64,000 nucleotides of DNA from Granulicella cerasi (lineage in GTDB: Bacteria; Acidobacteriota; Terriglobia; Terriglobales; Acidobacteriaceae), in the NCBI RefSeq assembly GCF_025685575.1, contig NZ_JAGSYD010000002.1, forward strand, positions 124,001-188,000. Reading direction: 5' to 3'. The first letter of the stretch is position 1; each line of letters begins with the position of its first letter. Below the pieces are notes generated by a model. The model was not told the origin of the DNA, did no database searches, and was given only the letters and a program-made list of their open reading frames with translations. Positions 1 to 7,866 of the stretch are shown piece by piece. A program made the translations under genes and the position numbers.

Positions 1-432
1 GTCATCATCCCCGCAGGTTCGGCCGTCTCCGGCCGCGTGGTGGAGGCGAAGGACGCTGGCCACTTCAAAGGCAACTCGCTGCTCGCGATCCAGCTCACGG
101 CAGTGCGTCGGCACGGTCAGTTGATCCAGATCGCCACGGACACCTACTCGGTTGAGGGCAAGGGCCGCGGCAAGAATACCGCACTCAAGATCGGTGGCGG
201 CGCGGCGGCAGGTGCACTTCTCGGCGGCCTCTTCGGCGGCGGCAAGGGCGCAGGCATCGGCGCACTCGCTGGCGGCGGCGCAGGCACCGCTTACCAGGGC
301 ATGACACGTGGACAGCAGGTGACCATCTCTTCCGAAACCCTCATCCGCTTCCGCACCACCGCTCCCATCACCGTGCAGACCACCGAAGCCGCCTCTGACG
401 AAGAGCCGACCTCCGGTCTGCAGACGCGTTAA
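1..432 (+). CDS. Exported glycine-zipper protein, C-terminal part (5' end outside window)
   Basis: The reading frame is open from base 1, so the gene starts upstream. The visible part begins VIIPAGSAVSGRV, a beta-strand motif that recurs as VLIPAGSVVRGRI in the protein at 61863-62834, so the two are paralogues. A glycine/alanine-rich segment follows (GGGAAAGALLGGLFGGG, then a second Gly run), which is a glycine-zipper type membrane-associated segment. The tail is polar. The paralogue has a signal peptide, so an envelope location is likely. No enzymatic function is suggested; the role is unknown. A strong terminator follows directly. Confidence 0.75.
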   Translation, partial: VIIPAGSAVSGRVVEAKDAGHFKGNSLLAIQLTAVRRHGQLIQIATDTYSVEGKGRGKNTALKIGGGAAAGALLGGLFGGGKGAGIGALAGGGAGTAYQGMTRGQQVTISSETLIRFRTTAPITVQTTEAASDEEPTSGLQTR

Positions 433-456
433 TCACCGCTCTAACCGCAGCTCAGG

Positions 457-486
457 AAAGCGTCGGCAACCAGCCGACGCTTTTTT
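457..486 (+). terminator. Rho-independent terminator of the glycine-zipper gene
   Basis: An 11-bp perfect stem, AAAGCGTCGGC with GCCGACGCTTT, closes a 5-nt loop and runs straight into six T residues. Confidence 0.9.
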
Positions 487-592
487 GCGTCCATTCAACG
501 TGGTCACCGTCTCATGAATATCTGCTGCCGCTTCTTTCGCGGCCTTGCTCCCTCTTCCCTCTGTACGCTAACAAGAAGGACGTTGAGTCGCC

Positions 593-2329
593 TTGAACAA
601 AGATAAGAACGCCGCGAACACATCCAAAGGCTTCCTGAGCTTCACCCTGCACGCGCATCTCCCTTTCGTGGTGAATCACGGCACGTGGCCGCACGGTCTT
701 GAGTGGCTGCTCGAAGCCGCCGCAGAAACCTATCTCCCGCTGCTTCGCGTCCTCACGCGCCTTGAGACGGACAGCGTTCCGCTCCACTGCAATCTGAACC
801 TCTCCCCGGTACTGCTTGAGCAGCTCTCGCACCCTGCCTTCAAGGCCGAACTCCCTCGCTACATCGAGCGCAAGATCACCGCTGCGCGCGAGGATGAAGG
901 CTATTTCCTCTCCACCAACGAGCAGCACTACGCCTACCTCGCGCGTCTCTGGCAGCAGAGTTTCACCCAGGCCCTCGAAGACTTCCAGCGGCTCAACGGG
1001 GACATCGTTGCAGCGTTTCGCGGCTTCGAGGAGCGCGGCCAAATCGAGATTCTGACCACCGGAGCAAGCCACGGCTACCTGCCGCTGCTCGGCACTGACG
1101 AAAGCGTTCGCGCGCAGGTGCGCCTCGCGCTCGACACCCATGAGCGACACCTTGGTCGCAAGCCGCGCGGCATCTGGATCCCCGAGTGCGGCTACCGCCC
1201 CGCCGGTGAGTGGAGCTACCCCGTCCGCCGTGCTGACGGCAGCGAACTTGCGCCGGCTTTCAACCGCATCGGCATCGAGCAGGCCATCTCTGAAGCGGGC
1301 ATCGACTACTTCTTCGTCGACACCCACATGGTCGAAGGCGCCACTACCGTCGAGCCCAATGACGCTCGCCGCGCGTATCAGCCGTACTTCGTCGAAGGCC
1401 CCTACACAACCGATCCCGCGAAGAAGTACGCAGCCACGGTCTTCCCGCGCGATCCTCACACCGGCGCACAGGTCTGGTCCGGCGAAAAAGGCTACCCCGG
1501 CGACCCGAACTACCTCGACTTCCACAAGAAGCGCTGGCCCGGCGGCCATCGCTACTGGAGCGTAACGGGCTGGAACGTGCCGATGGACAACAAGCAGCCC
1601 TACGTGCCCGAGCATGCCGCCGAGCGCGTTCGCTCGCACGCCGAGCATTTCGTCGGGCTCGTCCTCGAGACCCTGCAGCAAGCCGGTGTTGACGGTGCAC
1701 CGCCGCCCATTGTCTCCGCACCGTTCGACGCGGAGCTCTTCGGCCACTGGTGGTACGAGGGTCCGCAGTGGCTGGAAGCGGTCGCGCGCCTTGTCCACCA
1801 GCGCAGCGGCGAGCTCGCGCTCTGCACCGCATCGCAATACCTCGACCAGGCTCCGCGCGCCGGCTTCATCTCGCTGCCCGAAGGGTCCTGGGGCGCGCAT
1901 GGCAACAACGACATGTGGCTGAACGACAAGACCACCTGGACCTACTCGGAGCTATATGCGGCCGAGCTCGCCGTGCGCGAATTCGCCTCCGCGAAGGACT
2001 GGCAGAAGAACGAAGCCGCCACGCGCGTATTACGCCAACTCTGCCGCGAGCTTCTGCTGCTCGAAAGCTCCGACTGGCAGTTCAACATCACCACCGAAGC
2101 CGCGCAGGACTACGCCTCCGCCCGCTTCCGCACACACGCCGACACCTTCGCAGAGCTTCGCGGCTTTTACGACGCAGCGCTCGCAGGCTCGCTCACCGAG
2201 CCACAGCTCCAACGCCTCTCGCAGATCGAAACGCGCGACTCGATCTTCGCCAACATCGACCCCACCCTGTGGGCGACCGGCGCACACGCCAACCGCACCG
2301 GCAAGCCGACCGTAACCGCGAAAGAGTAA
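593..2329 (+). CDS. Glycoside hydrolase family 57, 1,4-alpha-glucan branching enzyme type
   Basis: 578 residues from a TTG start; no ATG lies early in the frame, and AAGGA sits about 15 nt upstream. GH57 signatures are present in order: HAHLPFV near residue 22 (region 1), GIWIPECGY near residue 195 (region 3, with the Glu expected to be the nucleophile), and PFDAELFGHWW near residue 379 (region 4, with the Asp acid/base). Length and the DUF1957-type helical C-terminus match bacterial GH57 branching enzymes, which transfer alpha-glucan chains to form 1,6 branches in cytoplasmic glycogen. An amylase or 4-alpha-glucanotransferase activity cannot be excluded from sequence alone. The next gene begins 9 bases after the stop, suggesting co-transcription. 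Confidence 0.88.
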   Translation: MNKDKNAANTSKGFLSFTLHAHLPFVVNHGTWPHGLEWLLEAAAETYLPLLRVLTRLETDSVPLHCNLNLSPVLLEQLSHPAFKAELPRYIERKITAAREDEGYFLSTNEQHYAYLARLWQQSFTQALEDFQRLNGDIVAAFRGFEERGQIEILTTGASHGYLPLLGTDESVRAQVRLALDTHERHLGRKPRGIWIPECGYRPAGEWSYPVRRADGSELAPAFNRIGIEQAISEAGIDYFFVDTHMVEGATTVEPNDARRAYQPYFVEGPYTTDPAKKYAATVFPRDPHTGAQVWSGEKGYPGDPNYLDFHKKRWPGGHRYWSVTGWNVPMDNKQPYVPEHAAERVRSHAEHFVGLVLETLQQAGVDGAPPPIVSAPFDAELFGHWWYEGPQWLEAVARLVHQRSGELALCTASQYLDQAPRAGFISLPEGSWGAHGNNDMWLNDKTTWTYSELYAAELAVREFASAKDWQKNEAATRVLRQLCRELLLLESSDWQFNITTEAAQDYASARFRTHADTFAELRGFYDAALAGSLTEPQLQRLSQIETRDSIFANIDPTLWATGAHANRTGKPTVTAKE

Positions 2330-2338
2330 GCTGGAAAT

Positions 2339-3205
2339 ATGCAGAACACCGCGAAAAAGCAGGAACTCGATGTCCGGCGCGGGCTTCGCCTCGTTCCAGC
2401 GCCACCCCAGCGACAGAACTCGCTGACGCTCTGGCACCTGCTCTCGCTCGACGCTCCCAGCGTCGCCGCGGTGTGGACGGTGCTCGTCGCGCGCGCCACC
2501 GGGGTGCATCTCGCGTGGCCTGTCCCTGCAGCGATGTTCGTCGCCGTCTGGCTCGTCTACGTGGCGGACCGCCTGCTCGACCGCCACGACCTCGAAGAGC
2601 GTCACCGCTTTCACCAGCGCCATCGCGCACGCTTCGTGATCGCGACCGCCTGGGCCGTCCCAGTGCTCGCAGCCCTCGTCTTCCACTTCGACGAACGCAC
2701 CTTGCGCCTGAACCTGCTGCTCGCCAGCCTGCTCGTGGCGTGGTTTGTCATCATTCACGCCAGCGCTGCTTCGCGACGCCTCCCCAAAGAACTCGCCGTG
2801 GGCATCTTCTTCCCCGCCGCCGTCTTCCTGCCCACGGTCGCGTTGCGCCCGGACCTGCGCCTCGAGCTCATCGCCCCAGCGATCCTCTTCGCGATGCTCT
2901 GCACCCTGAACTGCCTCTTCGTCTATGCGTGGGAGCATCCGCACGACCGCACACAGGCGCATGCCACCACGCGCTGGGCGCTTGAGCATCTCGACGCGCT
3001 TTCGTTCGCACTGATGGCGCTGGCTGCTGTCTTCACGCTCGTCTATCGCGAAGACTTGCGCGTGCTGCCGGTCTGCATCGGCCTCGGCGCAGGGTTCCTG
3101 CTCCTGCTTGATCGCCTCCGCGCCACGCAGCGTCCCACGGTGCAACGCGCGCTGGCGGACGCCGCCCTGCTCACACCACTGCTCTTCCTTCCGTTCCTGC
3201 GCTAA
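2339..3205 (+). CDS. Polytopic membrane protein, possibly UbiA-prenyltransferase-like
   Basis: 288 residues with about seven hydrophobic segments. The segment VWLVYVADRLLDRHDLEERH resembles the first Asp-rich motif of UbiA-family prenyltransferases (NxxxDxxxD), but the Asn is absent and the second Asp motif is not clear. Assignment as a UbiA-like protein is therefore tentative and catalytic activity is doubtful. It lies between the GH57 gene and a methyltransferase, overlapping the latter by one base (TAATG), so the three form one likely operon. Substrate unknown. Confidence 0.6.
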   Translation: MQNTAKKQELDVRRGLRLVPAPPQRQNSLTLWHLLSLDAPSVAAVWTVLVARATGVHLAWPVPAAMFVAVWLVYVADRLLDRHDLEERHRFHQRHRARFVIATAWAVPVLAALVFHFDERTLRLNLLLASLLVAWFVIIHASAASRRLPKELAVGIFFPAAVFLPTVALRPDLRLELIAPAILFAMLCTLNCLFVYAWEHPHDRTQAHATTRWALEHLDALSFALMALAAVFTLVYREDLRVLPVCIGLGAGFLLLLDRLRATQRPTVQRALADAALLTPLLFLPFLR

Positions 3206-3831
3206 TGCCCGGCTTCGACCGCGTCGCTCGCCTCTATCGATGGGCTGAATTCCTGGCCCTCGGCCGACAGCTGGAGCGCATCCGCAACCATTGGCTGCCG
3301 CAGCTGCCGCCGCTCCGACAAGCCACGCTTTTCGGCGACGGTGACGGCCGCTTCCTCGCCGCACTGTTGCGTTCGCAGCCGCAACTCCACGCACTCTCGC
3401 TCGATGGCAGTGAACGTATGCTCGCGCTGCAACGCGAGCGTTGCGCCTTCGCGGCCGATCGTCTCATTACCGCGCGCGCACTTCTGCCTGCGTTCCCCGA
3501 CCCATCGAGCGAGCTGCTCGTCACGCACTTCGTCCTCGATTGCCTCACGCAACAGCAGGTCGAAGCATTCGCCGATACCTGCTTTCGCACCACCGCTCCC
3601 GGCACGATCTGGGTCGTCTCCGACTTCGCGCCCATGCAAAACGCTATGCTGCGTCCACTCTCGCGCGTGTACATCCGCGCGCTCTACCTCGCATTCCGCA
3701 TGCTTACCGGACTTCGTGTGCAGCATCTGCCTGATCCGCAGACCGCACTGACGCGAGCCGGCTTCGAGCGCCTCGAGCGTCATCAAAGATTCAACGGCCT
3801 GCTCTACACCGAGCTATGGCGCCGCCCTTAG
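3205..3831 (+). CDS. Class I SAM-dependent methyltransferase
   Basis: 208 residues. A Rossmann motif I, LFGDGDGRFLAALL, lies near residues 43-56, followed by the acidic loop LDGSERML that normally ends strand 2 and binds the SAM ribose. The middle strand LLVTHFVLDCL matches motif IV of the family. The start codon overlaps the stop of the preceding membrane protein gene (TAATG), implying translational coupling. The substrate cannot be read from sequence; coupling to a UbiA-like protein could suggest a lipid or quinone-type acceptor, but that is speculation. Confidence 0.8.
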   Translation: MPGFDRVARLYRWAEFLALGRQLERIRNHWLPQLPPLRQATLFGDGDGRFLAALLRSQPQLHALSLDGSERMLALQRERCAFAADRLITARALLPAFPDPSSELLVTHFVLDCLTQQQVEAFADTCFRTTAPGTIWVVSDFAPMQNAMLRPLSRVYIRALYLAFRMLTGLRVQHLPDPQTALTRAGFERLERHQRFNGLLYTELWRRP

Positions 3832-3876
3832 AATGGAGAGGCAGACGCTTCACGCGTCTCAAGGATCGACCGTCGT

Positions 3877-4425
3877 ATGAACCTGTACATTCTTCGCCAT
3901 GCCTCTGCCGGAACACGCCGCGTCAATCCGCTGCTCGACACGCGTCGCCCGCTCGATAAAGACGGCAAGAAACACTCGCTCTACCTCGCGCATGTGCTCA
4001 ACGCCATGCAGTTGAACTTCGATCTCGTTATCTCCAGCCCGCTCAAGCGTTCGCTGCAGACCGCGCAACTGGTCGCCACCGAGACCGGTTACGAGCAAAA
4101 CGTGCTCATCTCGCACGCGCTTTCGCCCACCGCAACCTTCGCGCAGTTTCAGCGCCTTCTCCGCGAGTGCGAAGGCCACGAAAACGTGCTCGTCGTCGGA
4201 CACAATCCGAACATCACCGCGTTTCTCGGCTACCTGATCGCGCCCGCAGCGACGCCCAGCGACAGCCCCGACAACGCGCGCGTTCGCCTGCGCAAGGGAT
4301 CCCTCGCTCGCCTCAGCTATCAGAGAGGGCCGGCCACCCTACAGTGGCTGCTTGATCCTCGCGTCGTGCGCAGTCTCTATACGACTTCGATGAAGAGTTC
4401 GCGCCGGAAGATCTCGCGGAAGTAA
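3877..4425 (+). CDS. sixA: SixA-type phosphohistidine phosphatase
   Basis: 182 residues. The N-terminus MNLYILRHASAG carries the RHG/RHA catalytic motif of the histidine phosphatase superfamily, and VVGHNPNI near residue 107 supplies the second catalytic His. Members of the short SixA branch remove phosphate from phosphohistidine proteins such as HPt domains. The last 49 bases overlap the 3' end of the convergent Ppx/GppA gene, so both coding ends constrain one another. The C-terminus is basic (KSSRRKISRK). Confidence 0.85.
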   Translation: MNLYILRHASAGTRRVNPLLDTRRPLDKDGKKHSLYLAHVLNAMQLNFDLVISSPLKRSLQTAQLVATETGYEQNVLISHALSPTATFAQFQRLLRECEGHENVLVVGHNPNITAFLGYLIAPAATPSDSPDNARVRLRKGSLARLSYQRGPATLQWLLDPRVVRSLYTTSMKSSRRKISRK

Positions 4426-5951
4426 ACCGCTTCCTTCTTCAACGCCCACAACTCCAGCTCCGCCCCGCCGCGCGTCGGCATCAGTTCGATCAGGACTCGT
4501 TTCGGCAAGACCTTGATCCGCAGCTTGATCGCCGCGGCGGCGCGGTCCTGCCTGAGTGCCTGAGCCAGTCGCAGCAACACGACCGCGCGCGTCACGTGCC
4601 CGTGCTCTTCTACCGGCACCGACCGCATCGTGCGGTCCATCGCGTCGGGTCGGCTCTTGCCGAGATACCGCGCGATCGCCGCGACGATTGCGCGCTGTTC
4701 CGGCGAAACGCCAAAGATTTCAGAGTTCGCAATGATGTACTGCGTGTGCCGGTGGTGCCCCTGATGGTTGAGGAACTTGCCGACATCCTGCATCATCGCC
4801 GCGGCCTGCAGCCATAGGCGGTAATCCTGCGGCAACTCATGCACGCGCAACAGCCCATCGAAAAGCTGCTCGGCATACACGCGCTCCGGCTCCGCACGAC
4901 GCATGTCCACGCCGTAGCGCTCGCACACGGCCAGCACACCTTCCCAACGCTCGGCCTCGATCGTCTGGTGCGCGGAGGTCTTCACGTCCACGTCCGCCAA
5001 CATCGCGGCGAGGATGCCGTCACGCAGCCCCAGCGGAGAGTACCGGAAGCCCGGAAGCCCCATCCGCTCCAGCAGCGACGCATACACGAGCGCGCCGCCC
5101 GCAATAATGTCCGCGCGACGAACGCCGATGCCCGGCAGAGCCGCTCGCTCCTCGTTATTCATCTTCAGCAGCTTGTCGGCAAGCCGACGAACGCTCGGGG
5201 TCTCCGCCTGCATGAGCTTGCCCAGCGTTTTGGAAGCTGTCGCCGCCACACGCTTACCCTTCGCGGCTACGCCATGCTGCGCCGCGAACGCATTGCTGGC
5301 CTCGGCCAGCGCGCTCGCCGTCCCCGACGTCGCGATCACCAGGTCGATCTTCGGCGTTCCCAGCTTGCGGCCACCGCGCGTCAGTTCGCGTTCGACGAAC
5401 TTGCGCAGACGACCGATGTCTTCCTTCGCTGGCGGATCGTTGCGCAGAAATTCCTGCTGCAAGCGCACCGCTCCGAGCGGCAAGCTCACCATCTCGCGGA
5501 TGCGTCCGCCTTCGCTCACCGTGATCTCGCAGCTTCCGCCGCCGAGGTCGATCATCAGGCAGCGTCCTCGCGCGCCGACCTCGTGCGTCACCACGCCGAG
5601 ATGGATCAGCCGCCCCTCTTCCAGCCCCGAGATCACCTCAAGGTTCCAGCCGGTCGCCGATCGTACCCACTCCTGGAACGCCGCCGCATTGCGCGCGTCA
5701 CGCGTCGCGCTCGTCGCCACCACGCGCACACGGTCCACCGCATGGGCCTGCACAGCCTTGTGAAAGCGCTTCAGCGCCTTCACCGTAACGGCCATCGCTT
5801 CCGGCGAGATCACGCCCGCCTCGAAGACGCTCTCGCCCAGGCGCGTAACCTCGCGGTCTTCATGCAGCGTCCGCAGATGATGCCCCACCACTTCTGCGAT
5901 CGCAAGACGACAGGAGTTCGATCCGATATCTATCGCTGCAAATGTAGGCAA
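4377..5951 (-). CDS. ppx: Ppx/GppA family phosphatase with C-terminal HD domain
   Basis: The N-terminal actin/HSP70-fold domain shows FAAIDIGSNSCRL and MIDLGGGSCEI, the phosphate-binding loops of exopolyphosphatase / pppGpp phosphatase. The C-terminal third has the HD-type helix LQAAAMMQDVGKFLNHQGHH. It hydrolyses terminal phosphates of polyphosphate and/or pppGpp in the cytoplasm; sequence does not separate the two. Start chosen at a TTG (MPTFAAIDIG) because GGAGG lies 8 nt upstream. GTG codons at 5957 and 5993 are alternatives, giving 526 and 538 residues. The 3' end overlaps sixA by 49 bases. Confidence 0.88.
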   Translation of the reverse strand: MPTFAAIDIGSNSCRLAIAEVVGHHLRTLHEDREVTRLGESVFEAGVISPEAMAVTVKALKRFHKAVQAHAVDRVRVVATSATRDARNAAAFQEWVRSATGWNLEVISGLEEGRLIHLGVVTHEVGARGRCLMIDLGGGSCEITVSEGGRIREMVSLPLGAVRLQQEFLRNDPPAKEDIGRLRKFVERELTRGGRKLGTPKIDLVIATSGTASALAEASNAFAAQHGVAAKGKRVAATASKTLGKLMQAETPSVRRLADKLLKMNNEERAALPGIGVRRADIIAGGALVYASLLERMGLPGFRYSPLGLRDGILAAMLADVDVKTSAHQTIEAERWEGVLAVCERYGVDMRRAEPERVYAEQLFDGLLRVHELPQDYRLWLQAAAMMQDVGKFLNHQGHHRHTQYIIANSEIFGVSPEQRAIVAAIARYLGKSRPDAMDRTMRSVPVEEHGHVTRAVVLLRLAQALRQDRAAAAIKLRIKVLPKRVLIELMPTRGGAELELWALKKEAVYFREIFRRELFIEVV

Positions 5952-6060
5952 ACGCACGTCCTCCGCAAAAGTTTCGACACAAGCAAGATACACGGCGACG
6001 CTGTGCTAATCGCCGCATGCAGCAAGCAGCCGCCGATCCGCGTAAGCTAACCATAGACCG

Positions 6061-7836
6061 ATGCCGCGCCCAGTTTCACGCTCAGTACGCCTGCTTCTGC
6101 TCCTCAGCCTCTGGGCCGCCGCCTTTCTTGCCTCGTCCATCAGCCCTCCGCTGCTCGACGACGCCGACGCCACACACAGCCAGGCCGCGCAATACATGCT
6201 CCACCACGGCGACTGGGTCACGCTCCACGTCGATGGCATTCGCTATCTTGAGAAAGCGCCGCTGCCGTACTGGATCGTCGCCGTCAGCATGAAGCTCTTC
6301 GGCGAGAACGCCTTCGCCGCGCATCTTCCGCTCGCGCTGACGGTGCTTGGCCTCGCGCTGCTCGCATGGCGCTGGGCCGCACGCGCCTTTGACGAGGACA
6401 CAGCCTTCCTCGCCGCGCTCATGACGCTCACCTCCACCGGCGTCTTCCTCTTCACGCGCGTCTTCATCCCCGACGTCCTGCTCGCGCTGCTGCTCTGCCT
6501 TTCGCTCTATGCAGCTTTGCGTGCGCTCGAAGGCGACTCCCCACGCCACGCCTATCTCTTCTGGATCGCACTCGCGCTCGCCGTGCTCACCAAAGGCCTC
6601 GTCGCGCTTGTCTTCGCATTCGCAGCGATTGGTCTCTTCCTGCTCTTCACGCGTCGCCTGCGCGAACTCAGCAAACTGCGCCCCGTCACCGGCACGTTGC
6701 TCATGCTCGCCATCGCCGCGCCATGGCACATCCTCGCAGGCCTGCGCAACACCGGCGGAGCCAATGGCCACGGCTTCTTCTGGTTTTACTTCGTCAACGA
6801 GCACATCCTGCGGTTCCTCGGCCGACGCCTGCCGCGCGACTACAACAAGATGCCCGCAGCCGCTTACTGGCTCGCGCATCTCGTCTGGCTGTTTCCGTGG
6901 AGCCTCTTCCTTCCCGCAGCCTTCTCGCGCAGGCAAGCCGAGCCGCGCTCAACGTTCGGCCGCGACACTCTAACGCTGCTCGCGCTCTACTCCGCTTTCG
7001 TTCTTCTGTTCTTTTCGCTCTCGACGAACCAGGAGTACTACACGCTCCCCGCCTACCTGCCGCTGCTGATGCTGCTCGCCTCGCGGCTCACACAGAGCGA
7101 CAGCAGCAAGCGCATCACGCTCGCCCTTGCGAGTTTTACGGTGCTCGGCGCTGCCATCGCCATCACGCTCTTCGTCGGCCTCTGGCAGTCGCGCGCGCTG
7201 CCTTTCAACCCCGACATCGGCTCGGCGCTCGCCCGTCGTGCCGTCGGTAACTACACGCTCTCGATGTCGCACTTCTTTGACCTCACCGGGCCATCCTTCG
7301 CGGCTCTGCGTTTGCCCGCGATCATTGCGATGATCACTTTCGCCATCGGCCCGGCCATCGCGCTCACGCAGTGGACGAAGCAACGCCGCCTGATTCCCGC
7401 CGCAACCACCGTCGCGATCACGACGACCGTCTTCTTCGTCGCCGCCCACATCGCGCTCGTGCGCTTCGCGCCGATGCTCTCCTCCGAAGCCTTCGCCACA
7501 TGCATCCGCACCCTCGAGCAGCGCGACCCCACGGCACAAACCGCACTTTACGGCGATCAGGCTTACGGCTCCTCCATCCCCTTCTATCTCGGCCAGGAAG
7601 TCGCGCTCGTTGATGGCCGCTCCACCTCCATGCTCTTCGGCAGCACCTTCCCCGACGCCCCGCCGATCTTCCTCACGCCCTCGCAATACGCCGCACAATG
7701 GGGCATCGGCCCGCGCAAACTCCTCTTCGTTCCCGACGAGAAACGCCAGGTCGTCGACCAGCTTCTCGGCACACGCAGCATCCTCGTCATGACGCAATCC
7801 GGCAAGGCCCTGCTCACCGACCGGCCCCTCCCGTAA
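6061..7836 (+). CDS. PMT/ArnT-like membrane glycosyltransferase (GT39/GT83 type)
   Basis: 591 residues with about eleven hydrophobic segments. After the first transmembrane helix comes LLDDADATHSQ, the acidic first-loop motif where ArnT/PMT enzymes hold their catalytic Asp, then GIRYLEKAPLPYWIV, which is typical of bacterial ArnT homologues. These enzymes move a sugar from a polyprenyl-phosphate donor to lipid or protein on the periplasmic face. The C-terminal 100 residues form a soluble domain. It is followed 30 bases later by a paralogue of the same layout, so the pair is a tandem duplication. Acceptor unknown. Confidence 0.82.
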   Translation: MPRPVSRSVRLLLLLSLWAAAFLASSISPPLLDDADATHSQAAQYMLHHGDWVTLHVDGIRYLEKAPLPYWIVAVSMKLFGENAFAAHLPLALTVLGLALLAWRWAARAFDEDTAFLAALMTLTSTGVFLFTRVFIPDVLLALLLCLSLYAALRALEGDSPRHAYLFWIALALAVLTKGLVALVFAFAAIGLFLLFTRRLRELSKLRPVTGTLLMLAIAAPWHILAGLRNTGGANGHGFFWFYFVNEHILRFLGRRLPRDYNKMPAAAYWLAHLVWLFPWSLFLPAAFSRRQAEPRSTFGRDTLTLLALYSAFVLLFFSLSTNQEYYTLPAYLPLLMLLASRLTQSDSSKRITLALASFTVLGAAIAITLFVGLWQSRALPFNPDIGSALARRAVGNYTLSMSHFFDLTGPSFAALRLPAIIAMITFAIGPAIALTQWTKQRRLIPAATTVAITTTVFFVAAHIALVRFAPMLSSEAFATCIRTLEQRDPTAQTALYGDQAYGSSIPFYLGQEVALVDGRSTSMLFGSTFPDAPPIFLTPSQYAAQWGIGPRKLLFVPDEKRQVVDQLLGTRSILVMTQSGKALLTDRPLP

Positions 7837-7866
7837 CCTCGAAACGATATCCTGAATAAACCCAAC

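Noticed and set aside
512-1900. Long minus-strand open frame opposite the GH57 gene
   Set aside because: It is a GC-rich antisense shadow of a recognised enzyme and shows no family motifs. Similar shadows of 400-660 residues opposite dnaK, the M1 peptidase, the CNNM-like gene and uxaE were rejected for the same reason.
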